Position numbers and translations under genes: made by a program | Shown here: one piece after another, positions 35,023-43,269 of the stretch | How positions within the stretch are numbered: the stretch's first letter is position 1 | Layout of the letters: every line of letters starts with the position of its first letter | Source of the DNA: Pedobacter psychrodurus | Lineage (GTDB): Bacteria; Bacteroidota; Bacteroidia; Sphingobacteriales; Sphingobacteriaceae | NCBI RefSeq assembly: GCF_004331735.1 | Contig: NZ_SJSO01000013.1 | Coordinates: 92,848 to 156,847, forward strand | Reading direction: 5' to 3' | Length of the DNA: 64,000 nucleotides | Notes under the pieces: model-generated | The model's database searches: none | What the model was told of the DNA's origin: nothing | The model's input: the letters and a program-made list of their open reading frames with translations, nothing else

Positions 35023-36954
35023 ATGGAATTTAAATTAATTAACCTTTTGCCAGAAAACTGGCTTCATGCCCTCGGTGCTACATTATTCCACTCACTATGG
35101 CTTGGGGTACTATTGGCCTTGCTTGCCGGTTTGGTGATGTTTACTACCCGCAAAGCGCGTGCAACCATGCGCTATAACTTACTTACCATCTGTTTGGCTT
35201 TGTTTGTTGTGGCCATAAGCGTTACCTTTTCCAAAGAACTTCAAAAGCCTGTCGAAACAAACTTAAATCAGATCGTAATTAATCTCCCAAGCGGAGATGC
35301 AAATCAGCTTGCAATTTCAAACGTCCAAAATGATATGTATTTTGGGCTGAATAAAGTGCTTACCTTGTGGAATGCCTATGCTTATCAGATTGTGCTGATC
35401 TGGTTTCTGATCATCTGTGGAAAAAGCATTCAGCTGGTGGTGGGCTTAAATGGCGTATTTCATTTGCGTAATCATAAAACCTATGCCGCGGGTAAAAAAT
35501 GGGATGAAAAGTTAGCTGAACTTTCCCAGAAATTAGGTTTAAGTAAACCCGTTAAAATCATGCAATCAGGTATCGCTCAAGTGCCCATGGTAGTAGGGCA
35601 TTTTAAGCCATTGATCTTAATTCCGTTGGGTTTGCTCAATGGTTTATCGAACGCAGAGGTGGAGGCAATATTATCGCACGAACTTGCGCACATTAAACGT
35701 AAAGATTATCTGGTAAACCTGTTACAAAGTTTTATCGAAATCGTTTTCTTCTTTAACCCAGCGGTACTTTGGGTATCACAATTAATAAAAACAGAGCGGG
35801 AGCATTGCTGCGATGATTTGGCCATCGCCTGTGTAAACGATCGTAAAAACTATGTTCAGGCCCTTATCGTATGTCAGGAGTTTAAGCAGCGTGCACCTGC
35901 TTATGCCATGGCCATTACGGGCAGGAAAGGTAGCCTGCTGCACAGAGCTAGCAGGATGTTATTCAACACCAATTCAACTTTAAACAAAATGGAAAAAACA
36001 ATATTAACCATCGCCCTGGTATCGGTAGTGGTTTGTACTGCCGCCTTTAAAAGCGTGGGCAATGCAAAAACAGTTACCAAAAAAGAGTTATCCAATTTAG
36101 TACAGACTAAACAGGACAGCACTAAAAAATCTAAAACTCCCGAAGGCAAATCTGCAGATCAACTGGAAAAAGAGATCAATGCAAAAATGGACCGCCAATT
36201 GAAACAGTTGGATGAGAAGCGTAAAAAAGGTGAAACTGATGAAGATGTGAAAGCCAGAGCTGCAGATAAAAAAGCGATAGAAGGTGATATCAATAAGGCT
36301 AGAGAAGATGCAAGGGTGAGGAAAGAAGATGCCAAAGCCAGAATTGCTGACGAAAAACTGAGGATAGCGAACGATAAACTTGCTAAAGAAGACGCTAAAT
36401 TAGCTCAGGAAGACGCAAAATGGGCAAAAGAAGATGCCAAGTGGACAAAGGAAGTTGATAAATGGGCAAAGGAAGACGCTAAATGGGTTCAGGAGAATAA
36501 AGGTGGCGATGGTCCACGTGTACCAAGAGCACCACGTCCGCCGCGCCCACCTAGAGCACCAAGGGCACCCCGTGCGTATGCTGTACCGCCGGCACCACCG
36601 TTGCCTTCGGTTCCGTCAGCTCCAACGAATCCTCCAGTTCCACCTATGCCTCCAACGCCCCCTGTATATAACCCAAAAACTAGTACAAGAACAGGCGTAC
36701 AAAGTACGGTTACCTCGAAAACCGTAACCAACGGAGATGGTCACGATTATACCAACCAAATCAATCAGGAACTAATGAAAGACGGCATTATTAACAGCAC
36801 TAATAAATTATCGTACAAACTCAATAAAGACGATTTAATTGTAAATGGCGTAAAACAAAATGCTGATGTGCAGAAGAAATACAAGCAAAGATTTTTGAAG
36901 AACGAAAATCATTCGCTGATGTATAATTTCCTGATCGAAAACAATAAAAACTAA
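35023..36954 (+). CDS. M56-family (BlaR1-like) membrane metallopeptidase with charged and Pro/Arg-rich tail
   Basis: 643 residues. The N-terminal part has membrane helices (about 17-38, 48-65, 120-140) and the zinc site HELAH at 219-223 in ILSHELAHIKRKDY, with a third ligand probably in EREHCCDDLA. A further TM segment lies at about 325-340. Beyond it the chain departs from BlaR1: a highly charged helical region (about 350-490) with tandem copies of KWAKEDA-like heptads, then a Pro/Arg-rich stretch (about 492-510) and a Pro-rich linker before a short globular end. The tail has no penicillin-binding domain, so the sensed signal is not a beta-lactam by the standard mechanism. It probably cleaves the BlaI partner. 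Confidence 0.92.
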   Translation: MEFKLINLLPENWLHALGATLFHSLWLGVLLALLAGLVMFTTRKARATMRYNLLTICLALFVVAISVTFSKELQKPVETNLNQIVINLPSGDANQLAISNVQNDMYFGLNKVLTLWNAYAYQIVLIWFLIICGKSIQLVVGLNGVFHLRNHKTYAAGKKWDEKLAELSQKLGLSKPVKIMQSGIAQVPMVVGHFKPLILIPLGLLNGLSNAEVEAILSHELAHIKRKDYLVNLLQSFIEIVFFFNPAVLWVSQLIKTEREHCCDDLAIACVNDRKNYVQALIVCQEFKQRAPAYAMAITGRKGSLLHRASRMLFNTNSTLNKMEKTILTIALVSVVVCTAAFKSVGNAKTVTKKELSNLVQTKQDSTKKSKTPEGKSADQLEKEINAKMDRQLKQLDEKRKKGETDEDVKARAADKKAIEGDINKAREDARVRKEDAKARIADEKLRIANDKLAKEDAKLAQEDAKWAKEDAKWTKEVDKWAKEDAKWVQENKGGDGPRVPRAPRPPRPPRAPRAPRAYAVPPAPPLPSVPSAPTNPPVPPMPPTPPVYNPKTSTRTGVQSTVTSKTVTNGDGHDYTNQINQELMKDGIINSTNKLSYKLNKDDLIVNGVKQNADVQKKYKQRFLKNENHSLMYNFLIENNKN

Positions 36955-36985
36955 GTTCTAAAAGCGCTAATCCAATCAACACATC

Positions 36986-39433
36986 ATGAAATGTAAGCTC
37001 ATGGCTTTTTTAGCCGTATGGATGAATATTGCCCTTACCTTTGCTCAAACCCAAACTCCTCAATCCAGAATTTACGGTCGTGTATTGGATGCCGAAGGAA
37101 AAAATATAGAATTTGCCACAGCTGCCCTGCTTAAAGATTCGGTATTGGTTAAAACAACCTTCACCGAAAAGGATGGACTGTTTAGTTTTGATAACCTTGG
37201 TTATGGAAAATACCTGATTAAAATATCGGTAGTCGGATCGCCAATTTATCAAACTGATACATTGGTGCTGACTGCCAGCCATGCCGTTATTGCATTGTCA
37301 GCTATCAAAATAAAAGCTGGAGTAACCAATTTAAAAGAGGTAACTATTTCAGGGCAGAAGGCTTTTGTAGAACGAAAAATAGACCGTACCGTTGTTAATG
37401 TTGATGCTTTAATTTCGAATGCAGGCACAACCGCATTGGATGTGCTGGGTAAATCGCCTGGTGTAAATGTAGATCAGAACGGTGTAATTTCGCTGAAAGG
37501 TAAAAACGGGGTGGCTATTTTTATCGATGATAAACCAACTTATCTATCGGGTTCCGATCTGCAAAATTACCTGCGTTCGCTGCCTTCCTCTTCGCTTGAT
37601 CAGATTGAACTGCTGACCAATCCTCCTGCCAAATACGATGCTGCTGGTAATGGAGGTGTAATTAACATCAAAACCAAGAAAAGCAAAACCGCTGGCTTTA
37701 ATGGCGGGATTAACCTGAGTTTGAACCAAGGGGAATTAAGCCGATCGAACAACAGTTTTAATTTTAACTACCGAAAGGATAAGATTAATGTTTTTGGAAA
37801 CCTGAGTTACAATTTGAACAACAGTTTTACTGATCTCGACCTGAACCGGAAATATAAAAATGAAGATGGTAGTGCCAAATCCTACTTTAATCAAAATTCT
37901 TATTTCCGCAGGCATGGCAACACCTTTAATTTAAAAACAGGGCTTGATTATTATTCGTCAGACCGTACAACCTGGGGAGTGGTACTTACCGGAATGAACC
38001 GGATTTCCAAACAGGTAAATAACAATACCAGTAATCTGTCTAATGCGTCAATGCAGTTAGATTCGGTAATCAGGGCTGAAAATATCGATCAGATCAAATA
38101 TCAAAATGCAGGTGTAAATTTAAATTACAGGCACAAATTTAAGCAGGCAGGACGAGAATTAACCTTCGATGCTGATTACCTGCTTTACCGAAATCAAACT
38201 GATCAAACTTATTACAACTTCAGTTACCTTCCTGGCGGAACATTAAAATACCAGGATATTTTAACAGGTAACCTACCTTCGGATATAGATATCTATACTG
38301 CTAAAGTGGATTATACTCATCCGCTCGAAAATAAGTGGAAGCTTGATGCTGGTGTTAAAACCGCTTACACTAAAACGGATAATATTGCCGATTACTTTAA
38401 CACTGCGAACGGGAAAACCAGTGCCGATTACGAAAAGAGCAATCACTTTTTGTATGAAGAAAATATCAATGCCGTTTACCTGAATATGAGCCGTGAAGGA
38501 AAGCGTTTCTCGCTTCAGGCAGGATTGCGATATGAAAACACGGTTTCTAGCGGTCATCAGCTCGGGAATCTGATCAAACCTGACTCCAGTTTTAAAAGAA
38601 CCTATAACAGCTTATTCCCGACGGTTTATTTCTCCTATAAACTCGATACCGCTGGAAATAATCAACTGGGGCTGAATTATGGAAGAAGGATCGATCGTCC
38701 GTATTATCAGGATCTTAATCCATTCTTTTCTCCTTTGGATAAGTTTACTTATTATGTTGGTAATCCTTTTTTAAAGCCTTCATTTACCCAAAGTATAGAA
38801 CTGTCGCATACTTTTAAAAATAAGATTACCACAACATTTGGTTACAGCTGGGTGAGGGATGAGGTGAACGAAACCATCGAAATTTTAAACGGCACGTATT
38901 ACAGCAGGCCAGCAAATGTGGGCAAAACGACTGTTGCAAATGTTTCGGTAAATGCAGAGATCGACCTCACGAAATGGGTCAAACTGAATGCGTATATGGA
39001 ATTTGCGAAAATGGTTTCCAAGACCGACTTCTACACAGGTTTTTTGATTACCAATGGCAGTTACTTCAGGACAAACCCAAACTTGCAGTTCAAGATCAGC
39101 CCAACCTGGAATGCTGAGCTAAACATGAGTTATCAAAGTAAATTTTCTAATGTTCAGTTTTTACTGGGATCGGTGCATGAGTTTGGTGCAGCAGTACAGA
39201 AAAAGCTTTCTGCAAAAAGCACCTTGAAATTAACAGCGAACGATATTTTTAGAAATCGGATATTTAATGGAGTAATCAATAATTTAGCGGCTACCGAGGC
39301 AAACTGGACAAATAAGCAAGATTCGCGCACGGTTGTGCTGAGTTATAGTTATCGTTTTGGTAAGGCATTTTCTTCCCCGGCTAAACACGAATCTTCTGGT
39401 GCCGATGCAGAAAAGAACAGGGTGAAGAATTAA
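36986..39433 (+). CDS. TonB-dependent receptor, outer membrane beta-barrel family
   Basis: 815 residues, 32 bp after the M56 gene and probably in the same operon. Signal peptide 1-20 (ending LTFAQ), carboxypeptidase-like N-terminal domain (about 27-105), plug (ERKIDRTVVNVDALISNAG, VDQNGVISLKGKNGVAIFID, AKYDAAGNGGVINIKTKK) and barrel. The last strand is VVLSYSYRFGKAF, followed by a short basic tail. Same subgroup as the receptor at 14809-17259, but not a recent duplicate. Its linkage to BlaI/M56 suggests that receptor expression is controlled by this protease-repressor pair. Confidence 0.92.
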   Translation: MKCKLMAFLAVWMNIALTFAQTQTPQSRIYGRVLDAEGKNIEFATAALLKDSVLVKTTFTEKDGLFSFDNLGYGKYLIKISVVGSPIYQTDTLVLTASHAVIALSAIKIKAGVTNLKEVTISGQKAFVERKIDRTVVNVDALISNAGTTALDVLGKSPGVNVDQNGVISLKGKNGVAIFIDDKPTYLSGSDLQNYLRSLPSSSLDQIELLTNPPAKYDAAGNGGVINIKTKKSKTAGFNGGINLSLNQGELSRSNNSFNFNYRKDKINVFGNLSYNLNNSFTDLDLNRKYKNEDGSAKSYFNQNSYFRRHGNTFNLKTGLDYYSSDRTTWGVVLTGMNRISKQVNNNTSNLSNASMQLDSVIRAENIDQIKYQNAGVNLNYRHKFKQAGRELTFDADYLLYRNQTDQTYYNFSYLPGGTLKYQDILTGNLPSDIDIYTAKVDYTHPLENKWKLDAGVKTAYTKTDNIADYFNTANGKTSADYEKSNHFLYEENINAVYLNMSREGKRFSLQAGLRYENTVSSGHQLGNLIKPDSSFKRTYNSLFPTVYFSYKLDTAGNNQLGLNYGRRIDRPYYQDLNPFFSPLDKFTYYVGNPFLKPSFTQSIELSHTFKNKITTTFGYSWVRDEVNETIEILNGTYYSRPANVGKTTVANVSVNAEIDLTKWVKLNAYMEFAKMVSKTDFYTGFLITNGSYFRTNPNLQFKISPTWNAELNMSYQSKFSNVQFLLGSVHEFGAAVQKKLSAKSTLKLTANDIFRNRIFNGVINNLAATEANWTNKQDSRTVVLSYSYRFGKAFSSPAKHESSGADAEKNRVKN

Positions 39434-39921
39434 GATTTTAGATAGTTCCGTCATTGCGTGGCGCTAAGCAATCTTACAAAGATGGGTAAAGGCAATCAAG
39501 CTTAAGAATCGTCATCCCGACTGGAGCGTAGCGGATCGGAGGGTCTATAGCGTTGACCATTTTTTTTGGAAAGCAGTTCCTGTGGTGCTTCGGTTCCGCT
39601 AGTCCCGCCCTTTGCTTAATCCTGTGAAGGGCAGGATAATGCTGTCGGTCGGGTTTATTTTACGCTGGATAGCAGTACTATTTAGGCCTCCTAACCCCGA
39701 TCGGAGCGGGATGCCAATTCCTTCCAATTGGCAGAAGCGGGAGCGGGGCTGTTTTAACCTAAAAGCTTCTGCTTTCCAAAAAAAAATATTACCAACTGAT
39801 AGTTCGTCATTTCGACTGGAGCAAAAGCGTAATGGAGGAATCTTTGAGCTTGATTTAAGAACAATAGATAGATTTTTCGGCTTCGTTGCACTCCACTTGA
39901 AATGACGATTCATGGATTTTC
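39434..39921. repeat. Repeat-rich gene-free stretch
   Basis: No supported gene. It contains gtcatcccgactggagcg (about 39512), a Gly-codon-like block agtcccgccctttgc...gggagcggggctg (about 39600-39755) that loosely resembles the centre of the 259-bp repeats, and an imperfect palindrome running from gttcgtcatttcgactgg (about 39802) to cacttgaaatgacgat (about 39895-39910). Confidence 0.55.
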
Positions 39922-40011
39922 TTACACAAACTGATTCAACACCAGCACATCGATAAGGCCCAAAGCAAAACCGGCTAACAATAAAAAAACTAATAACGAA
40001 TGTTTTTTATA
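39922..40011 (-). pseudogene. Relic of a gntP-like 3' end
   Basis: Directly after the stop of the interrupted toxin gene the same frame stays open for 29 codons, without a start codon, and ends LGLIDVLVLNQFV-stop. The intact GntP gene nearby ends LGLIGVLLLNQII-stop. The two DNA segments share about 23 of 30 bases over the last codons (both contain tgattcaaca on the plus strand). This looks like a diverged second gntP 3' end on the far side of the Panacea cassette. The match is short, so chance similarity between hydrophobic termini is possible. Confidence 0.45.
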
Positions 40012-40443
40012 TTATAAGTTGAACTTCTCGCGCTGTTCGTCAGTAATAGTTACTGATTGACTTACTTTTAACATAATGTCAATATAGGCTGTTTCAGATA
40101 TAGATCCCTTATACCTATGTGGTTCCCGAAAAAGTAAATCCTTTAAATATTCTTTTGAAAAAGCGATAATGAATCCACAGTCGACGTGACTAATGTGATC
40201 AAGGAAGTGATACTCATTCGGATCAATAATTACGTGATTATTTCTAGGTGAAGGATTAGTATTTATGCAAACAGCGGAAAACTCATCGCCTTGGATCGAG
40301 GAGGTAAGCAGAACAATATATTTCTCATGGTTAATATTGAATTAAGGAATCTTTATAATGATTATGGAATCAGCCACAACCAGTTCTTCAGCGTGTTTTC
40401 TTCTATATTCTTCCGAAAAGTGTTCAGTTAGTTGGTTAGGCAT
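40012..40443 (-). pseudogene. Partner gene of the Panacea antitoxin, interrupted by one TAA
   Basis: ATG 40443 lies inside the antitoxin gene (16-nt overlap). The frame gives 33 residues (MPNQLTEHFSEEYRRKHAEE...IIIIKIP), then TAA at 40344-40342, then 109 further open codons to TAA at 40014-40012, beginning FNINHEKYIVLLTSSIQ and including IDPNEYHFLDHISHVDCGFI. Together they make a ~143-residue protein of toxin size; the pattern 'KYIVLLTS...HFLDHISHVDC' recalls PemK/MazF-like proteins, but I am not certain. The single nonsense codon suggests an inactivated toxin beside a retained antitoxin. Readthrough or sequencing error would be the alternatives. Confidence 0.7.
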
Positions 40444-40958
40444 TTTGAGAGATTAACTGCCTGATAATATTCTTTAATATACCCAATCAAGCTTGGGTCA
40501 GCCCCTTCTTGAATTGCAATATCTTCTATTGATAGCCACTGGATGCCATTATCGAACGCATTATGATAAGCTTTGTCGTGCGATTTTTTCTTTAATTCTC
40601 CGAATGTCAACTCTTTGTTTTCCTTGATTGATTCATCTAGGCATAAAATGTCGCTTTTCGATAGCTTTTTCAGGTTTGGTTCTTCGTTAGGAATAACTTT
40701 TTTATTATCTATTTGTGTAAAGGAAGCTCCATAATCCAGTAGGTCATAACTGCTGGATGGAACAGGACCAAATTTCAGTGCAGCAAATCGATCATTCGTG
40801 ATCAGTCTACCAAACTCAACCAAGTGTTTCTTCTCTGCAAAGTAAAGAATCTTAAGTGCTGCATATTTATCGGACATACCATCAGCATCGGATATTTCTC
40901 TTGAAATATACAACAGTGCTGCGTTAGCTTTGTCTTTATCGAACTGATATGAAATCAT
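40428..40958 (-). CDS. Panacea-domain (DUF4065/SocA-like) antitoxin
   Basis: 176 residues. The Panacea core is clear: ALLYISREISDADGMSDKYAALKILYFAEKKHL, then LITNDRFAALKFGPVPSSSYDLL, as in SocA and phage GepA-like proteins. Panacea antitoxins are known to neutralise many unrelated toxins encoded immediately beside them. Here the downstream overlapping gene has an in-frame stop, so the antitoxin may now be an orphan. ATG 40958 follows an AT-rich leader with repeated gtaaacaat motifs (about 40988 and 41033) that could be an autoregulatory site. Confidence 0.9.
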   Translation of the reverse strand: MISYQFDKDKANAALLYISREISDADGMSDKYAALKILYFAEKKHLVEFGRLITNDRFAALKFGPVPSSSYDLLDYGASFTQIDNKKVIPNEEPNLKKLSKSDILCLDESIKENKELTFGELKKKSHDKAYHNAFDNGIQWLSIEDIAIQEGADPSLIGYIKEYYQAVNLSKCLTN

Positions 40959-41084
40959 AGATTATTCAATGTATTTACGATACAAAAGTAAACAATTTAA
41001 GTGTCCAAAACAAAATAAAGCTAATTTTTTTAGTAAACAATAGTTTGTTAAGATGTTGATAATGTTTGTTTTGTTTTAAATTTT

Positions 41085-42374
41085 TTAAATAATTTGATTC
41101 AACAACAACACCCCAATAAGCCCTAAAACAGAAACCAGGCTTTCCATCATGGTCCAGGTGCTAAAAGTTTCTTTGAGGCTTAGGTTAAAATATTCTTTAA
41201 ACATCCAGAAACCGGTATCGTTTACATGCGAAAACATTAAACTCCCTGCACCAACTGATAATACCATTAACTCAGGAGGTGTTCCGGGCCCAATTAAAGG
41301 GAGTACCATACCCGAAGCGGTGAGTGCTGCCACTGTTGCTGAACCCAAGGTTACCCGCAGTGATGCGGTGATTAACCATGCGAGTAATAATGGCGATAAA
41401 TTTAGGCCGCCAGTAAGCTGTTTTACGGTTTCACCCATACCACTATCGATCAAAATCTGTTTAAAGGCGCCGCCTGCTGCAATAATTAAGATAATCATCG
41501 CAATACTTTTAACACCCTCGGCGCACGATTCCATGGCTTTTGTAATGGAAGTTTTTTGAAGTGCCAGCGCAATAATAACCGAAATTAATAGGGCAGCGGT
41601 AGGATCAGCTAAAAATATAAATAGCGGTTTACCCATATAATCGATTTTAATACTGCTTCCAAGGGTTCCGGCGATGATTAGAAATACCGGCAACAATGCG
41701 GTAATGAAACTCCTTGAAGCGGAAGGAAGGTTTTCTTCTTCGCCGATGCTGAAGTTTTGAACAGTTACAGATTGATCGCGTTTGAGAATCAATCGTGGGA
41801 AATAGATTCCGGCAATAACCGCAATAGGTACGCTTAAAGTTAAGCCGTAAATTAATGTTTTGCCAATATCGGCATGGAAAATACCAGCCAGTGCAACTGG
41901 ACCAGGGTGAGGCGGTAAAAAACCATGTGTTACCGAAAGTGCAGTAGCCATCGGGATGCCAATGTATAATTTTGATAGCCCTGTAGTAGCCGAAATGGCA
42001 AAAACCAAAGGGATCAACACCACGAAACCAGCATTGTAAAACAAAGGAATCCCCACCAATAAACCCGTTAACAGTACGGCCCACTGAATGTTCTTTTTAC
42101 CAAAAGCCCCGATCAAGATGAAAACAATTTTTTTTGCTGATCCGCTATCTTCAATCAATTTGCCCATCATTGCGCCAAGCGCTAAAACCATTACCATGCT
42201 GCCCAGCGTGCTGCCTATTCCATTGCTAATGGAGCTCATTACCTTTGTGGCAGGCATCCCCAATAATAAACCTGTAATAATCGCCACGGCAATCAGGGCT
42301 ATCATTGGGTTGATCTTTTTCAAGATCAGGACGAAAAGCAACAGGATGCCGAAAAGCAGGATAAATAATGACAT
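41085..42374 (-). CDS. GntP-family gluconate:H+ symporter
   Basis: 429 residues with about 12 membrane segments. GntP features: LILKKINPMIALIAVAIITGLLLG at the start, NGIGSTLGSMVMVLALGAMMGKLIEDSG, the FLPPHPGPVALAG loop (about 155) and DTGFWMFKEYF near the end, all characteristic. It imports gluconate or related sugar acids with protons. A 60-residue gene lies 21 bp upstream on the same strand. Gluconate/uronate uptake would match the uronate-degrading locus at the start of the window, but the two are 35 kb apart and no link is shown. Confidence 0.93.
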   Translation of the reverse strand: MSLFILLFGILLLFVLILKKINPMIALIAVAIITGLLLGMPATKVMSSISNGIGSTLGSMVMVLALGAMMGKLIEDSGSAKKIVFILIGAFGKKNIQWAVLLTGLLVGIPLFYNAGFVVLIPLVFAISATTGLSKLYIGIPMATALSVTHGFLPPHPGPVALAGIFHADIGKTLIYGLTLSVPIAVIAGIYFPRLILKRDQSVTVQNFSIGEEENLPSASRSFITALLPVFLIIAGTLGSSIKIDYMGKPLFIFLADPTAALLISVIIALALQKTSITKAMESCAEGVKSIAMIILIIAAGGAFKQILIDSGMGETVKQLTGGLNLSPLLLAWLITASLRVTLGSATVAALTASGMVLPLIGPGTPPELMVLSVGAGSLMFSHVNDTGFWMFKEYFNLSLKETFSTWTMMESLVSVLGLIGVLLLNQII

Positions 42375-42395
42375 TTGGTTAGGACTTAGGGTAGT

Positions 42396-42578
42396 TTACT
42401 TTTTAACGGTAATGGTTCTGCCGGTAACGAGATTAAATTCATAAACCCGGTACAGGCCGTCATCACTAATCTCTATATTTTCCACCAAACCTGTTTTGCT
42501 AAAGGTATCGGTTACCATATCACCAATTTTTACATCCTGAAGTATATCGCTTGGTGTATCGTTGTTTAATCTAATCAT
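42396..42578 (-). CDS. Small conserved-looking protein upstream of gntP
   Basis: 60 residues from ATG 42578 (MIRLNNDTPSDILQDVKIGD). The frame is open further upstream to 42683, but the extra part is hydrophobic with no start context, so the internal ATG is preferred. The protein is small, acidic and beta-rich in appearance (GLYRVYEFNLVTGRTITVKK at the end). I do not recognise it. It precedes gntP by 21 bp on the same strand, so they are probably co-transcribed. Confidence 0.6.
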   Translation of the reverse strand: MIRLNNDTPSDILQDVKIGDMVTDTFSKTGLVENIEISDDGLYRVYEFNLVTGRTITVKK

Positions 42579-42720
42579 GAAGGTAAAAGTATCGATTATT
42601 AATAAAACTTGTAGGATTGTTTTTAATCCGTTGTTGAGCTTGTGCAGCTTGAACAGTAATGGAATAACACTTAAGCCTAACATTTGGTGTCATGTTAAAG
42701 ATTATCTTGCTTTGTGGCTA

Positions 42721-42779
42721 CAATCATCAAAGCGAAAGCCGGTAATGATGCAATGTAGTGGTTCGATTCCAAAGAACGG
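42721..42779 (+). repeat. ~65-bp direct repeat, copy 1
   Basis: caatcatcaaagcgaaagcc followed by ggtaatgatgca; two diverged direct copies follow at 42957-43023 and 43130-43194. It is joined at its end to a 92-bp inverted element (42781). The gap 42684-43269 holds no gene. Confidence 0.65.
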
Positions 42780-42780
42780 T

Positions 42781-42872
42781 CGTCATTCCCACGTAGGCGG
42801 GAATCTTAAAGCTTATGGCATTATCCCAAAGGGATGCCTTTGGCACGATTCTCAATCAAGTTGAGAATGACG
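42781..42872 (+). repeat. 92-bp inverted-repeat element, family B, copy 2
   Basis: Starts cgtcattcccacgtaggcgg and ends gagaatgacg. Nearly identical to 47390-47481 (differences mostly compensatory in the stems: acgtaggcggg against acgcaggtggg, ctcaatcaagttgag against cccaatcaagttggg). The centre has an inner hairpin cccaaagggatgcctttgg. Confidence 0.88.
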
Positions 42873-42956
42873 ATACCTCAAGACTATTCCTCCTTAAACT
42901 TCCCTGTCATTTACTTTTATGAATAAATCATTCTTCAGCCCCGACAAACGCAGAGG

Positions 42957-43023
42957 CAATCATTAAAGAGAAAGCCGGTAATGATGCAACATAGCGGTTC
43001 GTGAGGACACGAACCACGGAATC
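42957..43023 (+). repeat. ~65-bp direct repeat, copy 2
   Basis: caatcattaaagagaaagcc, ggtaatgatgcaa, then ggttcgtgaggacacgaacc, which is a small hairpin (ttcgtg/cacgaa). Followed by an agatctctccactccgcg...gagatgacga element. Confidence 0.65.
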
Positions 43024-43129
43024 AGTTCAAAGATCTCTCCACTCCGCGTTGCTTCGGTCGAGATGACGACCTTTCTATAGGGATCTGCAAAAAGGTCTTC
43101 GACTACGCTCAGACTGACACACGGAGAGT

Positions 43130-43194
43130 CAATCGTCAAAGAAAGTTGGTAATGATACAAGGCGGTGGTTCGTTAGGACACGAATCATGGAATC
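43130..43194 (+). repeat. ~65-bp direct repeat, copy 3
   Basis: caatcgtcaaagaaagttgg, taatgatacaa, then ggttcgttaggacacgaatc; aligned with copies 1 and 2. It ends about 75 bp from the stop of the ABC permease gene. Confidence 0.62.
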
Positions 43195-43269
43195 AATGTA
43201 CTGTTCTGTACGCTCTATGCCTTTCTCTGTTTACTCGGTGGTTAATGCCTCGCATCAAACGCTCACCGC

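Noticed and set aside
42721..43194. CRISPR array
   Set aside because: Only three diverged repeats of ~65 bp with unequal spacing and other palindromes in the spaces. No cas genes nearby.
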